From VAZQ01 sp963827585 (GTDB lineage: Bacteria; Pseudomonadota; Alphaproteobacteria; Rhizobiales; Xanthobacteraceae): a DNA stretch of 64,000 bases. Shown in pieces: positions 17,265 through 24,821 of the stretch. A program made the translations under genes and the position numbers. The DNA is taken from the NCBI GenBank assembly GCA_963827585.1, contig CAWHCK010000059.1, forward strand, positions 248,001-312,000. Direction: 5' to 3'. Every line of letters starts with the position of its first letter. The stretch's first letter is position 1. Below the pieces are notes generated by a model. The model had not been told where the DNA came from. It saw only the letters and a program-made list of their open reading frames with translations, and searched no databases.

Positions 17265-17945
17265 ATGAGAGAAGGCCCCGACATCTCGATCATCGCCGCG
17301 CTGATCGGCAATCCGGCGAGTGCCAACATGCTGATGGCCCTCCTTGCCGGTCCTGCGCTCACGGCGACCGAGCTGGCGCAGGAAGCGGGCCTGATGCTCT
17401 CGACCGCGAGCGGCCATCTCGCCAAGCTCGAACAGGCCGGCCTCGTCGTGGTCGAACGACAGGGGCGGCACCGGTATTTCCGTCTCGCTGAGGCTGACGT
17501 CGCAAATGCGCTCGAAGCCTTGATGCCGGTGGCTGCGCGGGCCGGCCACCTGCGCGTGCGCACCGGCCCGCGCGATCCAGAATTGCGCCGGGCGCGATCC
17601 TGCTATGACCACCTTGCAGGCGACTTGGCGGTGCAGATGTTTCACCGGTTCATCGAGCGTGGATTGCTCGTCGCCCGCCACGATGGGCTGCACCTGACGA
17701 ACGAGGGCAGGCGCTTTTTTTCCGACGGCGGCATCGATGTCGAGGCACTCGAACGCGGCCGGCGGCCGCTTTGCCGGCCCTGTCTCGATTGGAGCGAGCG
17801 CCGAAGCCATCTCGGCGGCGCGCTCGGCGGGGCCATTTTCGACCGCGTCATTGCGCGTGAGTGGGCGGTTCGCGAGGCGCGCACCCGGATCGTGCGGTTT
17901 TCTACGGCCGGGGAGCGGAAGATGCGGGCCTGGATTGCCGCCTAA
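17265..17945 (+). CDS. ArsR-type winged-helix transcriptional regulator
   Basis: A 226-residue protein with an N-terminal ArsR-like winged helix (about residues 10-85): NPASANMLMALLAGPALTAT, ELAQEAGLMLSTASGHLAKL and the wing VVVERQGRHRYFRLA. The region up to 226 (LCRPCLDWSERRSHLGGALG) is a C-terminal domain found in larger single-component ArsR proteins; its Cys-x-x-Cys could sense metal or thiol reagents, which is speculation. It is divergent from the MFS gene with a short shared control region, the classic arrangement for a local repressor. Confidence 0.82.
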   Translation: MREGPDISIIAALIGNPASANMLMALLAGPALTATELAQEAGLMLSTASGHLAKLEQAGLVVVERQGRHRYFRLAEADVANALEALMPVAARAGHLRVRTGPRDPELRRARSCYDHLAGDLAVQMFHRFIERGLLVARHDGLHLTNEGRRFFSDGGIDVEALERGRRPLCRPCLDWSERRSHLGGALGGAIFDRVIAREWAVREARTRIVRFSTAGERKMRAWIAA

Positions 17946-18060
17946 CGCGCGCGCAACGAAAATCCGTCACAATCCCAGCGGCTTCGAGCGTTGCGGCGGC
18001 CCCTCACCCTGAGCAGACTTCGGCGAGAGGCCATTGTCAGCGCGTTCGAGGTGCGCCGCA

Positions 18061-18089
18061 TTGACCCGGAATTACACAATACTTATTTG
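18061..18089 (+). promoter_or_regulatory. Candidate promoter for cobS
   Basis: TTGACC at 18061-18066 and TATTTG at 18084-18089 are 17 bases apart in an AT-rich island (ATTACACAATACTTATTTGA) that stands out from the GC-rich surroundings, about 130 bases before the cobS start. No cobalamin riboswitch box was recognised in the same stretch. Confidence 0.4.
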
Positions 18090-18220
18090 AAATCACGGGA
18101 TTTTCAGCCGACGTGATGACGGCTTTCGCGGCGCAGGGGCTTTCTGCTAAATTTATTGGGAATCCCACGCCATCCATCGACCGAAACGGGTCTCGGTCGT
18201 TCCGAGATCACGGAGGATCA

Positions 18221-19207
18221 ATGACCGCCGCAACGCAAGAGGTCGCCGGCCTTCCCGACATGAAGGTCTCGATCCGCCAGCTCTTCGGTTTCGACAGCGA
18301 GATGGAGGTGCCGGCCTATTCGGAGGCCGACGAGCACGTGCCGGATATCGACCCCGACTACCGGTTCGACAAGCCCACAACGCTCGCTATCCTGGCCGGC
18401 TTTGCTCACAATCGCCGCGTGATCGTGACCGGCTATCACGGCACCGGCAAATCGACCCATATCGAGCAGGTGGCGGCGCGCCTCAACTGGCCCTGCGTGC
18501 GGGTCAATCTCGACAGCCATATCAGCCGTATCGATCTCATCGGCAAGGACGCGATTGTCATCCGTGACGGCCTGCAGGTGACCGAATTCCGCGACGGCAT
18601 TCTGCCGTGGGCCTATCAGCACAACGTCGCGCTGTGCTTCGACGAATATGATGCCGGCCGACCCGACGTGATGTTCGTGATCCAGCGCGTATTGGAATCC
18701 TCCGGCCGGCTGACCTTGCTGGACCAAAGCCGTGTGATCCGGCCCCATCCGGCCTTCCGCCTGTTTGCGACCGCGAACACGGTCGGCCTCGGCGACACCT
18801 CCGGCCTCTATCACGGCACGCAGCAGATCAACCAGGCGCAGATGGACCGCTGGTCGATCGTCACGACGCTCAACTATCTGCCGCACGACAACGAGGTCGA
18901 TATCGTCCTCGCCAAGGCCAGGCATTATCGCACCGACCAGGGCCGCGACATCGTCAGCAAGATGGTGCGGGTCGCCGATCTCACGCGCAACGCCTTCATG
19001 AACGGTGACATCTCGACCGTGATGAGCCCGCGCACGGTCATCACCTGGGCGGAGAATGCCGACATCTTCAAGGACGTCGGCTTCGCTTTCCGGCTGACTT
19101 TCCTCAACAAATGCGATGAGCTCGAGCGGCCGATCGTGGCCGAGTTCTATCAGCGTTGCTTCGGAGTGGAATTGCCGGAATCGTCGGTGAACGTGGCGCT
19201 GAGTTGA
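18221..19207 (+). CDS. cobS: Aerobic cobaltochelatase subunit CobS
   Basis: CobS is the AAA+ ATPase subunit of the CobNST complex that inserts cobalt into hydrogenobyrinic acid a,c-diamide in aerobic B12 synthesis. The 328-residue protein has Walker A GYHGTGKST (residues 71-79), the Walker B region VALCFDEYDAG and sensor-like RLFATANTVGLGDTSGLYHG. The ATG at 18221 has a strong CGGAGGA site; an upstream in-frame start at 18113 is not supported. It is followed 25 bases later by cobT. The chelatase large subunit CobN is not in the window, and in this group cobS and cobT are usually separate from the main cob operon. Confidence 0.96.
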   Translation: MTAATQEVAGLPDMKVSIRQLFGFDSEMEVPAYSEADEHVPDIDPDYRFDKPTTLAILAGFAHNRRVIVTGYHGTGKSTHIEQVAARLNWPCVRVNLDSHISRIDLIGKDAIVIRDGLQVTEFRDGILPWAYQHNVALCFDEYDAGRPDVMFVIQRVLESSGRLTLLDQSRVIRPHPAFRLFATANTVGLGDTSGLYHGTQQINQAQMDRWSIVTTLNYLPHDNEVDIVLAKARHYRTDQGRDIVSKMVRVADLTRNAFMNGDISTVMSPRTVITWAENADIFKDVGFAFRLTFLNKCDELERPIVAEFYQRCFGVELPESSVNVALS

Positions 19208-19235
19208 GCGGGTCGTCGATGCCCAAGATGCTGTG

Positions 19236-21125
19236 ATGTCGTCGAACATCAAGCCTAGAAATCCGTCGAAAGAGTCTCCGACCGAGCCGTTCAAGCGGGC
19301 GGTCACGGGATGCCTGCGCGCGATCTCCCGCAAGCCCGACCTCGAGGTCTCCTTCGCCGCCGAGCGCCCCGGCATCGTCGGCGGCAAAGCGCGCTTGCCC
19401 GAGCCGCCGCGAAAGCTCACCGGACACGATGCCGCGATCGTGCGCGGCCACGCCGACTCGGTCGCGCTCAAGCTCGCCTGCCACGACCCGATGGTGCATC
19501 GCAAGCTGGTGCCCGGCGGGCAGCAGGCGCGCGCCGTCTTCGATGCGGTCGAGCAGGCCCGCGTCGAGGCGATCGGCGCACGCCGCATGTCCGGCGTTGC
19601 CAAGAACCTCTCGGCCATGCTCGACGACCGCTTCCATCGCGGCAAGTTCGACGACGTTACTGACCGCGCGGATGCGCCGATCGAGGAGGCGGTCGCGCTC
19701 ATGGTGCGCGAGCGCCTCACCGGCCAGGCGCCGCCCCCGGCTGCGAAGAAGCTCGTCGAGCTGTGGCGCCCGCTGATCGAGGATCGGGCCGGCCGCGATC
19801 TCGATCGGCTGGAGCGGCTGATCGAGAATCAAGCCCGCTTCGGCGACGTCATTCACGATCTGCTCGACGCGCTCGATATGGGCGAGGATCGCAGCACCGA
19901 ATCGGACGAAGAGGAAGGCGAGGAGGGTGAGCAGGAGCGCCGCAAGGAAGAGTCCGGCGAGGACGGTCAGGGTGCCGACTCCGACGATACGCAAACCCGG
20001 GTCGATGAATCCGATGTCTCGGGCGAGGACATGTCCGACTCCGCGGCCGAGGCCGCCGAGGCGCTCTCTGCCGAGATGGCGGACGACGCCGAGATGGGCG
20101 ATTCCGAGGCGCCGGCCGAGCCGCGGCGTCCGCGCCGGCATGGACAGAACGAACCGCGCGGCCCGGACTACCGGCCGTTCATCACCAAGCACGACGAGAT
20201 GATTGCGGCCGAGGATTTGTGCGAGCCGGAGGAGCTCGAGCGCCTGCGCGGCTATCTCGACAAGCAGCTCTCGCATCTTCAAGGCGTGGTCGCGCGTCTC
20301 GCCAACCGGCTGCAGCGCCGATTGATGGCGCAGCAGAACCGGGCCTGGGAGTTCGACCTGGAAGAGGGACTGCTCGATCCGGCGCGGCTCTCGCGCATCG
20401 TGGTCGATCCGCTCCACCCGCTGTCGTTCAAGCACGAGAAGGAAACCAGCTTCCGCGACACCGTGGTCACGCTCTTGCTCGACAACTCCGGTTCCATGCG
20501 AGGCCGTCCGATCACGGTCGCGGCGACCTGCGCCGACATCCTGGCGCGCACGCTCGAGCGCTGTGGCGTCAAGGTCGAAATCCTGGGCTTCACCACCCGT
20601 GCCTGGAAGGGCGGACAGTCGCGCGAGGCGTGGCTCGCCGCCGGCAAACCCGCCAATCCGGGCCGGCTCAACGATCTGCGCCACATCGTCTACAAATCGG
20701 CGGACGCACCCTGGCGGCGCGCGCGCAAGAATCTCGGTCTGATGATGCGCGAGGGGCTGCTCAAGGAGAATATCGACGGCGAAGCGCTCGACTGGGCGCA
20801 CAAGCGGCTGCTGGCGCGCACCGAGCAGCGCAGGATCCTGATGATGATCTCCGACGGGGCGCCGGTCGATGATTCCACGCTTTCGGTCAATCCCGGCAAT
20901 TACCTCGAACGGCACCTGCGCTGGGTGATCGAGGACATCGAGACGTGGTCGCCGATTGAATTGATCGCAATCGGCATCGGTCACGACGTGACGCGCTACT
21001 ATCGCCGGGCCGTCACCATAGTCGATGCCGAGGAGCTCGGCGGCGCCATGACCGAAAAGCTCGCCGAGCTGTTCGACGAGGAGGTCCCGGTCGAACCGCG
21101 GCGGACGCGGAGACTCAACGCGTGA
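19236..21125 (+). CDS. cobT: Aerobic cobaltochelatase subunit CobT
   Basis: CobT partners CobS in the cobalt chelatase. The roughly 630-residue protein has an N-terminal helical domain (FKRAVTGCLRAISRKPDLEV), a highly acidic low-complexity linker at about residues 218-298, and a C-terminal von Willebrand A domain with the MIDAS motif DNSGSMRG beginning at about residue 417, which binds a divalent metal and contacts the AAA+ ring. The GTG at 19233 and ATG at 19236 are adjacent possible starts. The last four bases overlap the GTG start of the next gene (GTGA), implying co-translation. Confidence 0.95.
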   Translation: MSSNIKPRNPSKESPTEPFKRAVTGCLRAISRKPDLEVSFAAERPGIVGGKARLPEPPRKLTGHDAAIVRGHADSVALKLACHDPMVHRKLVPGGQQARAVFDAVEQARVEAIGARRMSGVAKNLSAMLDDRFHRGKFDDVTDRADAPIEEAVALMVRERLTGQAPPPAAKKLVELWRPLIEDRAGRDLDRLERLIENQARFGDVIHDLLDALDMGEDRSTESDEEEGEEGEQERRKEESGEDGQGADSDDTQTRVDESDVSGEDMSDSAAEAAEALSAEMADDAEMGDSEAPAEPRRPRRHGQNEPRGPDYRPFITKHDEMIAAEDLCEPEELERLRGYLDKQLSHLQGVVARLANRLQRRLMAQQNRAWEFDLEEGLLDPARLSRIVVDPLHPLSFKHEKETSFRDTVVTLLLDNSGSMRGRPITVAATCADILARTLERCGVKVEILGFTTRAWKGGQSREAWLAAGKPANPGRLNDLRHIVYKSADAPWRRARKNLGLMMREGLLKENIDGEALDWAHKRLLARTEQRRILMMISDGAPVDDSTLSVNPGNYLERHLRWVIEDIETWSPIELIAIGIGHDVTRYYRRAVTIVDAEELGGAMTEKLAELFDEEVPVEPRRTRRLNA

Positions 21126-22192
21126 CCGACCGTGCGCGGCGTCGGCGTTCCGGTTTCGCATGGCCAAACCGGCGGACCATCGCCGTGCTCATGGCAACGG
21201 CACTGGTGCTCGTCGCCTTCCCCGCCCAAGCTCCGCCGCCCAATGCCCCGCCGCCCACTGCCGCACCGGTCGCGATCGAGGTTCATGCCCGGCCGATTGC
21301 GGCCTTCGACGTCCGCGATCCTTCCCGCCGGCAATTTGGCCTGCTCGAATTTCGCGGCGGCCTCTCCCTGCGCGCGTCCGACCGGAACTTCGGCGGTCTC
21401 TCGGCCATTCGGGTTGCGCCGGACGGCGCGCACTTCATCGCCCTGAGCGACAAGGGTTGGTGGTTTCGCGGCCGCATCGCCTATGAGGGCGCGCGTCCGA
21501 CCGGCATCGCCGGGGCCGAAATGGCGCCGATCCTGGGGCTGGACGGGCGGCCGCTCGCCGCCCGCGGATGGTATGACACGGAATCGATCGCGGAGGACGA
21601 CGGCACGCTCTATGTGACGATCGAGCGAGTCCATCAGATCGTTCGCTTCAACTACCGCAAGGAAGGGCTTGTTGCCCGCGGTCGCCCGGTTGCCGTGCCG
21701 CCGGCGTTGCGCGCATTGCCCGCCAACAAGGGGCTCGAAGCCCTGGTCTTCGTTCCCAAGGGCTTGCCGCTTGCCGGCACGCTGATTGCGATCTCGGAGC
21801 ACAGCCTCGACAAGGCCGGCAATCTCGCCGCGTTCCTGATCGGGGGACCGAGCGCGGGCAGCTTCGCGATCAAGCGCAGCTCGAATTACGACATCACCGA
21901 TGCGGCCTTGCTGCCCGGCGGCGACATCCTGGTGCTGGAACGCAAGTTCAGCTGGACCGGCGGATTGGCGGTGCGCATGCGGCGGATCCCGCTCGCCGAG
22001 ATCAAGCCGGGCGCGCTGGCCGACGGTCCCGTTCTGTTCGAAGCCGATCTCGGCTACGAGATCGACAATATGGAGGGCGTGAGCGTTCACCGCAGCCCAA
22101 GCGGGGAAACCGTGCTCACGCTCATTTCCGACGACAACTTCTCCCCGCTTCAGCGCACGCTGCTGCTGCAGTTCACGCTGGCGGAGCCGTGA
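21122..22192 (+). CDS. Secreted esterase-like activity of phytase family protein
   Basis: After a twin-Arg-rich N-terminus and a hydrophobic signal segment (IAVLMATALVLVAFPAQA) the protein matches the family named esterase-like activity of phytase (PF13449), a beta-propeller-like fold: GGLSAIRVAPDGAHFIALSD, WYDTESIAEDDGTLYVTIER, LVFVPKGLPLAGTLIAISEH and IDNMEGVSVHRSPSGETVLT. The natural substrate of these periplasmic proteins is generally unknown. The GTG start overlaps the cobT stop, and the same pairing is common in Hyphomicrobiales, though no B12 role is established. It is convergent with rpmB. Confidence 0.85.
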   Translation: MTDRARRRRSGFAWPNRRTIAVLMATALVLVAFPAQAPPPNAPPPTAAPVAIEVHARPIAAFDVRDPSRRQFGLLEFRGGLSLRASDRNFGGLSAIRVAPDGAHFIALSDKGWWFRGRIAYEGARPTGIAGAEMAPILGLDGRPLAARGWYDTESIAEDDGTLYVTIERVHQIVRFNYRKEGLVARGRPVAVPPALRALPANKGLEALVFVPKGLPLAGTLIAISEHSLDKAGNLAAFLIGGPSAGSFAIKRSSNYDITDAALLPGGDILVLERKFSWTGGLAVRMRRIPLAEIKPGALADGPVLFEADLGYEIDNMEGVSVHRSPSGETVLTLISDDNFSPLQRTLLLQFTLAEP

Positions 22193-22271
22193 CCACGTCC
22201 CGGCGACCGCAGGAACCCATCAGCCGCCGCGCAACCGATGGCAGCCCACACCGCATGCGGCGGACAGAATC

Positions 22272-22562
22272 CTACGCCGCCGCGGCGCGCTTCTTGCGGA
22301 TTTGCCGCTTGAGCTCGAGCGCCTTGCGCGAAAGGGCGTCGTCCTTCGCCTTCATGAGAAAGGCATCGAGACCGCCGCGATGATCCACCGTCTTGAGCGC
22401 GTTCGCCGACACGCGCAGCTTGATCGAGCGGCCGAGCGCATCCGAGATCATGGTGACATTGAGCAGGTTGGGCAGGAAGCGCCGCTTGGTCTTGATGTTC
22501 GAGTGGCTCACCTTGTGCCCGACCTGCGCGGTCTTGCCGGTCAGTTCGCACCGCCGCGACAT
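22272..22562 (-). CDS. rpmB: 50S ribosomal protein L28
   Basis: The 96-residue product begins MSRRCELTGKTAQVGHKVSH and contains NIKTKRRFLPNLLNVTM and IKLRVSANALKTVDHRGGLD, clear L28 signatures. The Lys/Arg/Ala-rich C-terminus is normal for Rhizobiales L28. An upstream extension to 22607 is rejected. It is a stand-alone gene between convergent and divergent neighbours. Confidence 0.97.
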   Translation of the reverse strand: MSRRCELTGKTAQVGHKVSHSNIKTKRRFLPNLLNVTMISDALGRSIKLRVSANALKTVDHRGGLDAFLMKAKDDALSRKALELKRQIRKKRAAAA

Positions 22563-22893
22563 TGAGAAACCTCTGAATGATCCAATGGGTCTTGCGGGAC
22601 CAAGCACCTGCGAATTTCGGCAGAGCGGCTCGACCGCCTACGGCTCGTAAGCCGCCGGGACCTATAATCAGGCCATGAAAAGGCGTCAAGCCGCGCGTTC
22701 CTCCCGCATCCGGGGGCGGACCGCAGAATGGACCGGGACTGCCTTGATCGGGCCAAGATGCCGCGTAAGGGTGGCTGGAACTCGAGCGAACGGCGGGGCC
22801 GCGTTGGGGAGCGGGCTGGCCAGGGGCGGGCAGCTTCAACTTCAAGAAGCGCAGCTTTCAAGAAGAAGTGAACCGACAGCAGGGATCGGCTTC

Positions 22894-23748
22894 GTGAGTT
22901 CATATGGCCTCACCCGTCATGCGATTGTCGTGGGCGCGGCTGCGCTTGCATTGACGATAGCGGATGCCGAGCGGGGGCACGCCTCGGCCCAAGGCAAACT
23001 CGATGCCCGCTACACCGTCACGCTGGCTGGCCTCCCGATCGGCCAGGGCGCCTGGGTGATCGAGATCGGGGACAATTCCTTCACGGCGTCGGCGAGCGGA
23101 GCAACCTCCGGCTTGCTGCAGGTGTTTGCCAGCGGTCACGGCCAGAGCGCCTCCCGCGGGGGCGTCTCCGGCGGGCAGCTCATTCCTTCGAGCTACGCAT
23201 CGCGCATCGTCACCGACCAGAAGTCCGATGAAGTGCGCATGGTGATCAGCTCCGGCTCGGTCAAGGAGTTCGTGGCCAGCCCGCCGACCGTTGCCGGCCC
23301 GGATCGCGTTCCGGTGACCGAGGCCCACCGGCGCGGCGTGTCGGATCCGATGACGGCTTCGCTGATGCGGGTGCCCGGCAGCGGCGACACGTTGGTCCCG
23401 CAGGCTTGCCAACGCACGCTTGCCATTTTCGACGGCCGCATGCGCTACGACCTGCGACTTGCCTTCAAGCGGCTCGAGCGGGTGAGGACGGAGAAGGGCT
23501 ACCAGGGCATCGCCGTGGTCTGTGCCGTGAATTTCGCGCCCATCGCGGGGCACATTCCCGATCGCGCCGCCATCAAGTACCTCGTGCAATTGCGCGACAT
23601 CGAAATGTGGCTGGCCCCGATTGCAGGCACGCGCGTGATGGTTCCCTACCGGGTCTCGATTCCGACGCCGCTCGGGGTCGGGGTCATGCAGGCGACGCAG
23701 TTTGTCTCGGTTCCGCAGGCGAGCAAGGCGACTGCGAAAACACAGTGA
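22894..23748 (+). CDS. DUF3108 domain-containing secreted protein
   Basis: The frame is open from 22675, but the signal-like segment HAIVVGAAALALTIADAERG HAS(A) indicates a start at the GTG at 22894. The mature protein begins near GKLDARYTVTLAGLPIGQGA and contains DUF3108 features: a beta-rich N-terminal half, SYASRIVTDQKSDEVRMVIS and the C-terminal FKRLERVRTEKGYQGIAVVC and RDIEMWLAPIAGTRVMVPYR. The family is periplasmic or envelope-associated with unknown function. It is divergent from rpmB, as in related genomes. Confidence 0.75.
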   Translation: MSSYGLTRHAIVVGAAALALTIADAERGHASAQGKLDARYTVTLAGLPIGQGAWVIEIGDNSFTASASGATSGLLQVFASGHGQSASRGGVSGGQLIPSSYASRIVTDQKSDEVRMVISSGSVKEFVASPPTVAGPDRVPVTEAHRRGVSDPMTASLMRVPGSGDTLVPQACQRTLAIFDGRMRYDLRLAFKRLERVRTEKGYQGIAVVCAVNFAPIAGHIPDRAAIKYLVQLRDIEMWLAPIAGTRVMVPYRVSIPTPLGVGVMQATQFVSVPQASKATAKTQ

Positions 23749-24433
23749 TGGGACGTGTGAACGCGGCACGGCCGGCCGCTCAACGCCCATCCCCGGAATT
23801 CAGTCCTCTCCGTCCCGTGTTAACCGGTTGGCGTGTTCCTGCAAGGGACGGCCTTGCCGCGTTTACATGATCTGGTGGTGTGTGCGGGCCCTGCCACGAG
23901 ATGTTGCCGTGAACGAATTCCGACAACCGGCGAGTCAGCGATTCGGGCGCGAATTCGTTCGAGACTCGTTCCACAGGTTAAGCACCGGGCTTATCACAGC
24001 CTTTTCCCGTCGCATTGTGGCTCCCGCTGATTGCAATCGATGAGCGGCACAATCGACTGGGATGCCGCGCGCGGTTGCGCCGGAACCGAACCGTGTCTCC
24101 CCGGTGAATGAACAAGCGGGCAAAGTGGATGGGTGGGCGTGCCGCGCTTCCCTCGGCCTGGTGGCAGAACCGGACGTGGCCTCTCGGATTTCTGCCGAGC
24201 CCCGGACGTCGGGCTTGCCCAACGTTGCGGCGAGCGCTTAGCTGCGCGATGCCCGCCGGTCGCGATCGAAGCCGATCTCGCCGTCCTGCCGGTTCCCGCC
24301 CCACACCGACGGCAGTGTTGTCTACCGTCGCAACCGGCGCTGTCCGGCGCCGATTCGCTCGCAGCACCCGCGAACACTGCTGGCGGTCGTGGTCCGAGCA
24401 ATTGCCATCGCTCGATCGCCTGCTGCAGCGCTG

Positions 24434-24532
24434 GAGCATGATCCGGAAAGTGGGCAGCGGTTTTCCGAAAAGATCATGCTCAAACAAAAAGCTAGGGCGT
24501 GATTGCAACTCAACCTAAAGCAATCACGCTCT
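24434..24532 (-). repeat. Composite palindromic element, copy A
   Basis: Read on the minus strand this matches copies B (38404-38505) and C (49262-49362). It has one hairpin with arms GGGCGTGAT/ATCACGC(T/C) and a conserved loop containing CAACCTAAAGCA, a short AAACAAAAAGCTA spacer, and a second hairpin with arms GAGCATGATC (24434-24443) and GATCATGCTC (24472-24481). Copy A has more changes than B and C (for example GGGCAGCGG in place of GGGTACCGG), so it is the most decayed. Confidence 0.85.
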
Positions 24533-24536
24533 CGCG

Positions 24537-24605
24537 TCCCAATTCCGAGGTTCGCAATCGGACTCGCGGCACTGGTTGTGCGAACTTCGGGTTCGGGGCA
24601 CTGGT
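24537..24605. repeat. Degenerate palindrome resembling the hairpin at 38242-38316
   Basis: CCCAATTCCGAGGTTCG and, about 30 bases on, GCGAACTTCGGGTTCGG form imperfect arms, and the half-site resembles CCCGATTCCGAAGTTCG in the 38.2-kb hairpin. It directly abuts composite copy A, as the related hairpin lies near copy B. Confidence 0.45.
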
Positions 24606-24821
24606 TGGAATAGGCGTTTGCCGGGAATGGTGGAAGCAGGTATCTTTCCATCCAGCGAGATGCACGCGCGGCGACGGCGCTGCTTGAACAGATGGCACAA
24701 ACCTGAACGCGCGGCTCGACCTGTGATCTGCTAGTCTTGGAGAGTTTCGCTGCGTCTGTCGCAGGGTCGCAGATAGCATCACGCAACAGCAACACAGTCA
24801 TCGTCCAGTTTTCGATCGTCG

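Larger units (their letters stand above)
23749..24821. other. 1.07-kb gene-free gap containing palindromic elements
   Basis: No reading frame here resembles a known protein or shows the codon-position bias of the neighbours. Its only recognisable content is composite palindrome copy A (24434-24532) and, directly next to it, a degenerate palindrome related to one seen near 38.24 kb. The promoter of the helicase gene should lie near the right end. Most of 23.75-24.43 kb is unexplained. Confidence 0.5.

Noticed and set aside
17946..18220. Cobalamin riboswitch ahead of cobS
   Set aside because: No B12-box-like conserved block or multi-stem pattern was recognised in the 275-base gap; only a promoter-like motif was.
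19104..21167. 687-residue minus-strand frame
   Set aside because: Shadow of cobT; no family features.
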